DNA from: Spirochaetia bacterium
GTDB lineage: Bacteria; Spirochaetota; Spirochaetia; JABMQR01
Direction: 5' to 3'
Length of the DNA: 9,157 nucleotides
NCBI GenBank assembly: GCA_016784705.1
Contig: JADHUD010000082.1
Location: 1-9,157 of the forward strand
Below are positions 1-5,874 of this stretch, one piece after another; position 1 is the stretch's first letter; the number at the start of each line of letters is the position of its first letter. The position numbers and the translations under genes are program-made. Below the pieces are notes generated by a model. It saw nothing but the letters and a program-made list of their open reading frames with translations, was not told the DNA's origin and made no database searches.

Positions 1-1583
1 GTTTGGATGAGCCGATTATTATCTCTTTGATGCAGACCAATAGACGGCTCATCAAGCACATACAGTACTCCTGTGAGAGAAGAGCCAATTTGTGTAGCAA
101 GGCGAATACGTTGTGCTTCTCCGCCTGAAAGAGTACCTGCAGCCCTCTCCAGCGTCAGATAATCCAAACCTACATTAATGAGAAAAGATAGTCTTGATAC
201 TATCTCTTTGAGAATCTGCATGCTGATTTTTGTATCTGTCTCATTAAGCGTAAGTGTCTGAAAAAAATCCATCGCTTGCTTGATAGACATTTTTGAAGAT
301 TCCACTATAGTAAGATTATTAACAAGAACAGCTGTGCTCTCTTTTCTCAATCGTGATCCCCCACAGGTATCACAGGGTTTACTAGTCATGAAGGATTCAA
401 GCCATTGGCGAATGCCTTGAGAATTTGTCTCATAAAATCTTCTTTTTAAATCATTAATAATTCCCGGGAACTTTTTATCAAATTTATAGGTTCCATTATT
501 TTTTTCATTGGTATAAACCATATGAATTTTTTCATCAGTTCCATAGAGTATTTTATGTACTAACTCATCTGGAAGTTCATTAAAGGGAGTATCTAATGAA
601 AAATTAAAGTGTTCGGACAGTGATATAAACTGGCTCCTATTCCATGCAGCTTCAGGGTTAGCAGTAGCAATTGCCCCCTCATTAAATGATTTCGACATCT
701 CAGGAATAATTCGTTTAGGATCAAATTCAGTTTTCACACCTATCCCATGACAGTCAGGGCATGCTCCATATGGATTATTAAAAGAGAATAACCGAGGCTG
801 AAGTTCAGGAATGTTTATACCGCAATCTGTACAAGAATTTTTTTCAGAAAACAGCAGTACGGATTTATTGGATATATTTAGAAAAGATACTAATCCATCT
901 GTTATGGATAAGGCTGTTTCCATTGAATCAGCCAAACGTTTTCGATTTTCAAGATTTAGAATTATTCTATCAACTATAATTTCAATGGTATGTTTTTTCT
1001 TTTTATTAAGTTCAATCTTCTCTTCAGTTTCATGTACTTCCCCGTTTATACGAATTCTTGCAAATCCTGCCTGCCTGGCATCCTCTATCACTCTCTTATG
1101 TTCACCCTTTTTTCCCCGGACAACAGGTGCCATAATCATTAACCGCGTTCCTTCAGGAAGTTCATATATTTGTTCAATAATTTGATCAATGGATTGTTCG
1201 TGAATCTCTTTACCGCACACCGGACAATGCGGCTTTCCAATTCTGGCCCAGAGAAGCCGGTAGTAATCATAAATCTCTGTAACGGTTCCAACAGTAGACC
1301 TTGGATTCTTATGGGTTGTTTTCTGCTCAATGGCAATAGCAGGAGATAATCCTTCTATATAATCCACATCAGGTTTTTCCACTCTTCCAAGAAACTGACG
1401 TGCATATGCAGAGAGCGATTCCACATATCTTCTCTGACCCTCTGCAAAGATAGTGTCAAAAGCAAGGGAGGATTTTCCTGACCCGCTTATTCCGGATACT
1501 ACAATCAGTTGGTCGCGTTCAAATTCAACATCAATATTTTTGAGATTATGTTCTCTGGCGCCCCTAATTATTAGTTTTTTCAT
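1..1583 (-). CDS. uvrA: UvrABC excinuclease subunit A, N-terminal 527 residues (cut by the window edge)
   Basis: This is the DNA damage-recognition ATPase of nucleotide excision repair, which acts as a dimer and loads UvrB. The reading frame stays open from the ATG at 1583 to the left edge, giving about 527 of the roughly 940 residues usual for UvrA. Visible landmarks are the opening MKKLIIRGAREHNLKNI, Walker A GISGSGKSS (residues 31-39), a CPVC pair (C120, C123), the zinc-module cysteines C251/C254 and C275/C278 around the conserved PRLFSFNNP stretch, a second CDTC pair (C404, C407), the first ABC signature LSGGEAQ (485-491) and Walker B with D511-E512, followed by GLHQRDN. The second ATPase half and C-terminal zinc finger lie outside the window. 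The start is supported by the family N-terminus and by AGAAGG six bases upstream. The gene begins inside the 3' end of ispG, overlapping it by 20 bp, so the two are probably co-transcribed. I see no frameshift. Identification is very secure. Confidence 0.97.
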   Translation of the reverse strand, partial: MKKLIIRGAREHNLKNIDVEFERDQLIVVSGISGSGKSSLAFDTIFAEGQRRYVESLSAYARQFLGRVEKPDVDYIEGLSPAIAIEQKTTHKNPRSTVGTVTEIYDYYRLLWARIGKPHCPVCGKEIHEQSIDQIIEQIYELPEGTRLMIMAPVVRGKKGEHKRVIEDARQAGFARIRINGEVHETEEKIELNKKKKHTIEIIVDRIILNLENRKRLADSMETALSITDGLVSFLNISNKSVLLFSEKNSCTDCGINIPELQPRLFSFNNPYGACPDCHGIGVKTEFDPKRIIPEMSKSFNEGAIATANPEAAWNRSQFISLSEHFNFSLDTPFNELPDELVHKILYGTDEKIHMVYTNEKNNGTYKFDKKFPGIINDLKRRFYETNSQGIRQWLESFMTSKPCDTCGGSRLRKESTAVLVNNLTIVESSKMSIKQAMDFFQTLTLNETDTKISMQILKEIVSRLSFLINVGLDYLTLERAAGTLSGGEAQRIRLATQIGSSLTGVLYVLDEPSIGLHQRDNNRLIQ

Positions 1584-2631
1584 CAATTACCTTCTGCAGT
1601 TCTTCAATAAATTCAATCTTACACTTCTGTTTGGTTGTTTTCTTAACTATTTCACCTTTCCTGAAAATAAAAACCTCTTTACCTATACCTGTTATTCCTA
1701 TATCTGCATGAGAAGCCTCACCTGGACCATTAACTGCACAACCCATTACCGCAATAGATATATTATTTGTTATAGTTTGAAAATAATCCTGCATTTCCGA
1801 TACAAACCAGTGAGTATCAAATCCCGATCGTCCGCATTTCGGACAAGAAACAAGCTTAACACCTGATTCGTAAAGATTCATCATTTTGAGAATTTCTTTA
1901 CCGGCATATATCTCATCTTTTAATGGACCAGTTATAGAAACGCGAATGGTATCTCCAATTCCTTCCTGCAGAAGTCTTCCAAGAGTATAAGCACTTCTGA
2001 TAATAGAAGGAATAACAGGACCTGCCTCTGTTACACCAAGATGGAGCGGATAGGTAAATCTTTCTGAGAATAGTTTATTTACTTGATAGGTAATTTCATG
2101 ATCTGAATCCTTAAGCGAAATTATAATATTTTCAAAAGACTCAGAAAGGAATAAATTAATATAATCTTCGACTAAATTAATCATAGTTTCAGACCTGTTT
2201 TTATTATTTCTTACCTGTACTGGTAAGGAGCCCCCATTCAATCCAATTCTTATTGCACAATTTTGATCTGAAGCAGCATGAATTATTTCTCGCACTTTCC
2301 AATCTGCCCCAATATTCCCGGGATTTATCCGAATTTTCTGCACTCCTGCTGCAATTGATTTTAATGCCAGTTTAAAATCAAAATGTATATCCGCCACTAC
2401 AGGTACAGGAGAATCTGGAACCAGTTTCTTAAGAATATCAATATCTGCATCTGATTGTGCAGAAAAACGGATAATATTACACCCTAATCTATGTAAGGCT
2501 CCAATTTCATCTAATAATGCTATTGAATAAGCCTGTATAGGTTTGTCCCACATTGTTTGTACAGCTATTGGATGTCCTGAACCAATTGGTACATTCCCCA
2601 CCATTACTGTTTTTGTTTTTTTTCTTTCCAT
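1564..2631 (-). CDS. ispG: 4-hydroxy-3-methylbut-2-enyl diphosphate synthase (IspG/GcpE)
   Basis: IspG is a cytosolic [4Fe-4S] enzyme of the MEP pathway. It reductively converts 2-C-methyl-D-erythritol 2,4-cyclodiphosphate to HMBPP, the precursor of IPP and DMAPP. The chosen start gives 355 residues, a normal length for the short bacterial form. Motifs seen are VGNVPIGSGHPIAVQTM near the N-terminus, VADIHFDFKLAL (about 79-90), KIRINPGNIG (about 99-108), HLGVTEAGP (about 196-204), and the cluster cysteines C263 and C266 (CPKCGRSGFD) and C298 (GCAVNGPGE, with the conserved Glu at 305). The frame stays open upstream to 2775, but that 48-residue extension (FFAPNKCLSVWLKK and similar) has no family counterpart and runs through a large hairpin, so I reject it. 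The ATG at 2631 has no Shine-Dalgarno, and an extended -10 lies just upstream. The 3' end overlaps uvrA by 20 bp. Function is secure and the start is fairly secure. Confidence 0.95.
   Translation of the reverse strand: MERKKTKTVMVGNVPIGSGHPIAVQTMWDKPIQAYSIALLDEIGALHRLGCNIIRFSAQSDADIDILKKLVPDSPVPVVADIHFDFKLALKSIAAGVQKIRINPGNIGADWKVREIIHAASDQNCAIRIGLNGGSLPVQVRNNKNRSETMINLVEDYINLFLSESFENIIISLKDSDHEITYQVNKLFSERFTYPLHLGVTEAGPVIPSIIRSAYTLGRLLQEGIGDTIRVSITGPLKDEIYAGKEILKMMNLYESGVKLVSCPKCGRSGFDTHWFVSEMQDYFQTITNNISIAVMGCAVNGPGEASHADIGITGIGKEVFIFRKGEIVKKTTKQKCKIEFIEELQKVIDEKTNN
1590..1595 (-). promoter_or_regulatory. Shine-Dalgarno site of uvrA, inside the ispG coding end
   Basis: On the minus strand AGAAGG stands six bases before the uvrA ATG (spacer TAATTG). 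It lies within the last codons of ispG, so uvrA translation starts where ribosomes finish ispG. This site fixes the uvrA start at 1583 and argues for translational coupling. Confidence 0.7.
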
Positions 2632-2637
2632 TTGTAA

Positions 2638-2646
2638 AATATACCA
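2638..2646 (-). promoter_or_regulatory. Extended -10 promoter element abutting the ispG start codon
   Basis: Reading the minus strand, TGG followed by TATATT forms an extended -10 (TGnTATAAT with one mismatch). The expected start point, about seven bases downstream of the hexamer, is the A of the ispG ATG at 2631. No good -35 is present (TACAAC at 17-bp spacing), and no Shine-Dalgarno stands before the ATG. Together these would fit a leaderless ispG message. This is inference from motif spacing. The A+T richness makes chance -10 matches common. Confidence 0.35.
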
Positions 2647-2655
2647 CAAGCAAGA

Positions 2656-2725
2656 AAAAGGTTGTATCTTTTTTAACCAAACAGATAAACATTTGTTTGG
2701 TGCAAAAAAAAGATTACAACCTTTT
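2656..2725 (-). terminator. 70-nt hairpin with A/T-tract flanks between ntpK and ispG
   Basis: A long inverted repeat. The outer arms pair AAAAGGTTGTA and the following T-run (2656-2674) with the A-run and ACAACCTTTT (2706-2725), with one bulged base at 2714. After a small internal loop the inner arms CCAAACA (2677-2683) and TGTTTGG (2694-2700) close a 10-nt loop. On the minus strand the stem ends in CC followed by TTTTTCTTG, resembling a Rho-independent terminator for the V-ATPase operon. A T4 run on the other side makes it roughly symmetrical. It ends only 24 bases before the ispG ATG, so it could instead act as an attenuator or leader structure if ispG is transcribed from further upstream. 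The stem is weak in G+C, which lowers confidence in termination, but the repeat itself is clear. Confidence 0.55.
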
Positions 2726-2753
2726 ACTAAAATGAATAATTTGGTTTTTCGGT

Positions 2754-2777
2754 ATGTGCATGCTGCAGCATTCACAT
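2754..2777. repeat. 24-bp near-perfect palindrome in the ntpK-ispG spacer
   Basis: The half-sites ATGTGCATGCTG and CAGCATTCACAT are reverse complements at 11 of 12 positions, with a perfect 12-bp core (ATGCTGCAGCAT, 2760-2771). There is no loop, so it looks more like a binding site for a dimeric DNA-binding protein than an RNA hairpin. It covers the predicted start point (about 2775) of the candidate promoter at 2782-2810, a position typical of a repressor operator. No regulator is identified. Confidence 0.45.
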
Positions 2778-2781
2778 TCCA

Positions 2782-2810
2782 ATTCTAATGGTTCTCTTAT
2801 GGCCTTTAAA
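2782..2810 (-). promoter_or_regulatory. Candidate sigma70-type promoter for ispG-uvrA
   Basis: On the minus strand, -35 TTTAAA (2805-2810) and -10 TAGAAT (2782-2787, five of six consensus bases) are separated by exactly 17 bp. A start near 2775 would give a leader of about 144 nt before ispG that contains the large hairpin at 2656-2725. The -35 lies in one arm of the inverted repeat at 2805-2832. This is the best-spaced promoter I see in the spacer, but it is predicted by motif only. Confidence 0.4.
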
Positions 2811-2832
2811 CAGGTTTTAATACGTGTTTAAA
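2805..2832. repeat. 8+8-bp inverted repeat overlapping the candidate -35
   Basis: The arms TTTAAACA (2805-2812) and TGTTTAAA (2825-2832) are perfect reverse complements separated by 12 bp. Neither strand has a T-tract immediately after the structure, so it does not look like a terminator. It could be a protein-binding dyad at the candidate ispG promoter or a chance A+T-rich repeat. Confidence 0.35.
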
Positions 2833-2890
2833 AAACTTTTATCATAGATAGATTGATTTACAAGTCCTGACCTATACTCAAACCTGCACT

Positions 2891-3328
2891 TTAAGAGTAT
2901 GCATTCAAAGACAAGAGCAAAAAAACCATGACAAATAATGCTACGGTTTCAACAATACCAATAACGATAAGATAGTTTGCAGTACCTTTTCCTGTTTCTC
3001 CAAGTGCATCCGCAGCCCCGGCAGCAGCCCTTCCCTGCATTGCTGCAGAAGCTCCAATAGCCAAACCTCCGAATATTCCTGCACCCAGTCTCATCATCGA
3101 AGGAGCTGCCGCAGCATTGTTAATAAACTGCATAAGTAAAAATCCATAAATAGTCTGCGTTAAAGCTACTCCTGAAAAAGCTACCAGCATGAATGGTGCT
3201 GTTTTATTATTAGCATAACATTTTTTCCAAACACCTACTGATGCAGAAGCCGCAGTACCTGTACCTAAAGCTGATCCAAAGGCTGCAAGACACAGTGCTG
3301 CTGCCGGACCTAAAAATCCAATATCCAT
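2891..3328 (-). CDS. ntpK: V-type ATPase subunit K (c-ring proteolipid)
   Basis: This is the membrane rotor proteolipid (also called atpK) whose ring carries the coupling ion past subunit I. At 145 residues it is a two-hairpin, four-helix protein of usual V-type size. Helices lie at about 5-30, 45-70, 80-105 and 118-142, with Gly/Ala-rich helices 1 and 3. The ion-binding carboxylate is E127 in helix 4 (GIVETVALF). Helix 2 carries T57, Q58 and Y61 (ALTQTIYGF) and lacks its own Glu or Asp, as in the V-type ring with one ion site per four helices. By comparison with the Na+-binding site of Enterococcus hirae NtpK (Thr64, Gln65, Tyr68, Glu139), the side-chain ligands are retained, suggesting Na+ coupling. 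It is the last ATPase gene, 49 bp after ntpI, with the clearest Shine-Dalgarno in the operon, AAGGAG six bases before the ATG. Strong initiation fits its multi-copy stoichiometry. Confidence 0.95.
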   Translation of the reverse strand: MDIGFLGPAAALCLAAFGSALGTGTAASASVGVWKKCYANNKTAPFMLVAFSGVALTQTIYGFLLMQFINNAAAAPSMMRLGAGIFGGLAIGASAAMQGRAAAGAADALGETGKGTANYLIVIGIVETVALFVMVFLLLSLNAYS

Positions 3329-3334
3329 AAATTA

Positions 3335-3340
3335 CTCCTT
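3335..3340 (-). promoter_or_regulatory. Strong Shine-Dalgarno of ntpK
   Basis: AAGGAG on the minus strand is six bases from the ntpK ATG. It is closer to consensus than the sites of the other ATPase genes here, consistent with ring subunit K being needed in many copies per complex. Confidence 0.7.
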
Positions 3341-3353
3341 AGCATATAGTAAG

Positions 3354-3376
3354 CAGTTCAATTAATAATTAAACTG
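3354..3376 (-). repeat. Intercistronic palindrome between ntpI and ntpK
   Basis: The arms CAGTTCAATTA (3354-3364) and TAATTAAACTG (3366-3376) are inverted copies around one base. The single mismatch becomes a G-U pair in the minus-strand transcript. It begins one base after the ntpI stop and ends 13 bases before the ntpK Shine-Dalgarno. The stem is A+T-rich and therefore weak, with no T-tract. Possible roles are mRNA processing or stabilisation that separates ntpK expression from the upstream genes, or none. Confidence 0.4.
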
Positions 3377-3377
3377 T

Positions 3378-5258
3378 TTAAGTTCTATCATAAAAATCAG
3401 AAAAGTAATTGCTTTTATACTCATCAAGAGGTTTGTAAGCAGTACCCGACCACTCCATCCCCATCTGTCCGGAAAATTCAAGCATATTAAGCCGAACACC
3501 ATGTACAATTACCGATAACAAACCCATCGCAATATTTAAGCCGTGACCAATTAACAATATTAACATAGCACCAACTATTGCAATTCCACCCGGAAAACTT
3601 GAAGCAATACTATTGAAGCTGGATGCAATTGCTACTGAAGACATACCAACAGCAAATAGTCTGATATATGAAATAATATTAGAGAAGGCACTTATTGAAT
3701 CCAGAAATGTGGTAAACAATCCAGCGAATCCTTTCAGTAAGCCAATCATAAAATTTTGCGATTTACTCTGTTCGCCAAAAATCACAATAATCGCTAACCC
3801 ACCAGTAATTGCATAGATTCCCCAGAATGGAAATACTTTATTTAATACCAGATTCAGTGTTAAAGTATACAGTCCGATAAGCATAGACAGCCAACCTAAC
3901 TGGGCGATAGATTTCAACATTGGTAATTGCCTGATGAAGTTTATTACGCATGCAAGGCTCAATTGAACAATCCCTAAGATGAAACAGATATACATAACAA
4001 ACTCAGCTGCATTTTGAGAAGAAATATCAAATAATTCCGGAAATGACGAGATACCCGGAATAACGAATTGTCTGAAAAATGGTACATTAGCTATGGTACG
4101 GCTTCCAAACCAGGTTCCCGTAATTGCTCCCCAGATAATCGTACTTACACTCAGGACATACATTAATCTTACTAGTTCATCAGATTTTTTTGTTTTAATA
4201 TTGAGAGCAAGAGTCCCTAAAAGAAAAATTACACCATACCCTGCATCACCAATAATCATGGCGCAGAAAACAGCAAAGAACATGAGAAAAAACGTACTTA
4301 CGTCATATTCCCGATAGCCTGGAACTGTTCCCAATAAGTTAAATACCGGTTGGATCATGCGTACCAGCCAATTGTTTTTTAGCTTGGTGGGTACGTTGTC
4401 TTCTTCTGCGGGTGTCTCAATAAGAAGTCCCCAGCAATTTTCGGCAGCGGTTTTTTTAAAAACTGAAACAGACTTTTCTGGGATATAGCCTGTTATCCAA
4501 GATACCGGTCCAGAACATCCCATATTTTCCTGAACTGTTTTTAATTGATGTTCTGAAACTATAATTCTTTTTATATCTTGATAAACAACTAAATTTATAT
4601 TCTCATCTGAAATGAGTTCATCAATACACTTTATTCGTTCAATTGTATGAAAAATTTCCTGCTGAGCAGTTTCAAGCCCCATTCTACTGAACGTAACTGT
4701 TTCTACAAAATCAGGTAAATCGTTCTCATGAATATTTAGAAAAACAACATAAGCAAGTTTTTTTCTTTTCTTAAGGTACAAATACGGAAATTCATCTCCC
4801 AATAACTCTAATGATTTAAGTGGAACTTGAGCGGGTATTAATGCAATTCCGAAAGCATGTAAATTTCCAATATCTTCGGGCTGAAAATTACCCCATGGTG
4901 AAAGTTTTTCAACTAAAGAGTTTAATTCCTGAATATAATCTTTTTTATTAGCCTTTTCCTGTAAAAGTGCATCAAGTTCCCGACAATGCAAAATTACATC
5001 ATGTAATGAACCGTCATGTTTCCGAAAATCATTTTCAAAATTTGCTGATTGTTTTTTCTTTTTTCCGGATTCCTGTTCAATCGCTGAAATCACCCTGTTG
5101 AATAACGCTAACAGCTGTTCGTCCCGTTCGATCTCTTCTGACCGCGCAGATCCGGATTCAGATATATGCATAACACCAGATTTTCTTAAAAGGGAAAGAG
5201 AAGGAATTCGTTCATTGTTTTTAACTAAAACAGAAACTTTTTTCATTTTCTCTATCAT
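3378..5258 (-). CDS. ntpI: V-type ATPase subunit I (a-subunit, stator and ion channel)
   Basis: Subunit I (equivalent to eukaryotic a) forms the ion half-channels next to the K ring and anchors the peripheral stalk. The 626-residue protein has the family's two parts. One is a cytoplasmic N-terminal half (about 1-295) with charged, coiled-coil-prone stretches. The other is a membrane half from about 318 on with seven or eight hydrophobic segments. Family marks are KLKNN...PGYREYD before the first helix, FCAMIIGDAGYG (about 331-342), the essential helix arginine in SYIRLFAVGM (R533), and the C-terminal HGLNIAMGLLSVIVHGVRLNMLEF (572-595). The length is at the lower end for this family, as in other compact bacterial V-ATPases. 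The ATG comes one base after the ntpD stop (TGATATG), implying translational coupling. An ATG four codons later (5246) is a possible alternative start. Confidence 0.95.
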   Translation of the reverse strand: MIEKMKKVSVLVKNNERIPSLSLLRKSGVMHISESGSARSEEIERDEQLLALFNRVISAIEQESGKKKKQSANFENDFRKHDGSLHDVILHCRELDALLQEKANKKDYIQELNSLVEKLSPWGNFQPEDIGNLHAFGIALIPAQVPLKSLELLGDEFPYLYLKKRKKLAYVVFLNIHENDLPDFVETVTFSRMGLETAQQEIFHTIERIKCIDELISDENINLVVYQDIKRIIVSEHQLKTVQENMGCSGPVSWITGYIPEKSVSVFKKTAAENCWGLLIETPAEEDNVPTKLKNNWLVRMIQPVFNLLGTVPGYREYDVSTFFLMFFAVFCAMIIGDAGYGVIFLLGTLALNIKTKKSDELVRLMYVLSVSTIIWGAITGTWFGSRTIANVPFFRQFVIPGISSFPELFDISSQNAAEFVMYICFILGIVQLSLACVINFIRQLPMLKSIAQLGWLSMLIGLYTLTLNLVLNKVFPFWGIYAITGGLAIIVIFGEQSKSQNFMIGLLKGFAGLFTTFLDSISAFSNIISYIRLFAVGMSSVAIASSFNSIASSFPGGIAIVGAMLILLIGHGLNIAMGLLSVIVHGVRLNMLEFSGQMGMEWSGTAYKPLDEYKSNYFSDFYDRT

Positions 5259-5259
5259 A

Positions 5260-5874
5260 TCAGGACACCTTATCCATTTTGCTTTTGGCTATTTTTCCTC
5301 TTACCACTGCTGCAGTCTGCTGATCGCCCAGATAGATGCGTATTTTACGAATATGTTCATTAGTCTCAGGAATTTTAACTTTTTCAAACAAGTTAACCCG
5401 TTGAGATGTGACTCGCAACTCATGGTCCAGCAGCTCAATTTGCCGTTCAAGAATATCTACTTCTGCATCCAGTTCAGATAGACTTTTTAATGCCTCGATA
5501 GCTGCATCAGTCCAAAGTGGAGTTTTAATAAGGTTATAAGGTATATCCCTGAATTTCAAACCATCATAAACTGGGATATTTACCCCTGCTATATTGCCCT
5601 GATGCCGTTTGATTTCTTCAACAGCAATCAAATTCTCAATCTTTTCATCTTTACGGAGCAGCACATTTTCACCAAATACATCTACCCAGAGAGATATCTC
5701 CTTATAATGGTTATCTTTTTTAAGACGAAGTTCATTTGCCTTCTGTGTAACACTTCTTATAACCATTTGCAGCTGCTGCTTTTTTAAAAGTAATGTCGGT
5801 AGATAACGAGTATATCTCTTTAACTGATCTTTTTGTTTTTTTAACTCATTTTTAGTTAACTTAACAGCAGCCAT
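5260..5874 (-). CDS. ntpD: V-type ATPase subunit D (central stalk)
   Basis: Subunit D (alias atpD) is the central rotor shaft, equivalent to F-type gamma, passing torque between the A3B3 head and the membrane ring. The 204-residue length is normal. The N-terminal helix shows the family pattern LTKNELKKQKDQLKRYTRYL. The C-terminal helix carries RVTSQRVNLFEKVKIPE (about 154-170) and then IRIYLGDQQTAAVVRGKIAKSK. Both ends are predicted to pair as the long coiled coil, with a small globular insert between (about 60-125). The start codon overlaps the ntpB stop by one base (TAATG), and AGAGGA inside the end of ntpB serves as the Shine-Dalgarno, so D is translationally coupled to B. No separate subunit F gene, D's usual partner in archaeal-type enzymes, is found next to it. 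Confidence 0.95.
   Translation of the reverse strand: MAAVKLTKNELKKQKDQLKRYTRYLPTLLLKKQQLQMVIRSVTQKANELRLKKDNHYKEISLWVDVFGENVLLRKDEKIENLIAVEEIKRHQGNIAGVNIPVYDGLKFRDIPYNLIKTPLWTDAAIEALKSLSELDAEVDILERQIELLDHELRVTSQRVNLFEKVKIPETNEHIRKIRIYLGDQQTAAVVRGKIAKSKMDKVS

Noticed and set aside
811..1185. Plus-strand open frame of 124 codons
   Set aside because: It lies wholly opposite the well-supported uvrA frame and resembles no protein I recognise, so it is an antisense shadow. The same applies to the other plus-strand frames opposite ispG, ntpI, ntpD and ntpA.
2701..2711. A8/T8 run as a phase-variation tract
   Set aside because: It lies in the stem of the spacer hairpin, outside any accepted coding frame, and A/T runs of this length are common in such A+T-rich DNA.
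2632..2775. 48-residue N-terminal extension of IspG from an upstream ATG at 2775
   Set aside because: The extra residues have no counterpart in the IspG family, run through the large hairpin and the 24-bp palindrome, and the family-like protein begins at MERKKTKTVMVGN.
2874..2900. Hairpin spanning the ntpK stop (ATACTC / GAGTAT plus AAA/TTT) as operon terminator
   Set aside because: The stem is short with a two-base bulge, and on the minus strand it is followed by AGGTCAGG, not a T-tract.
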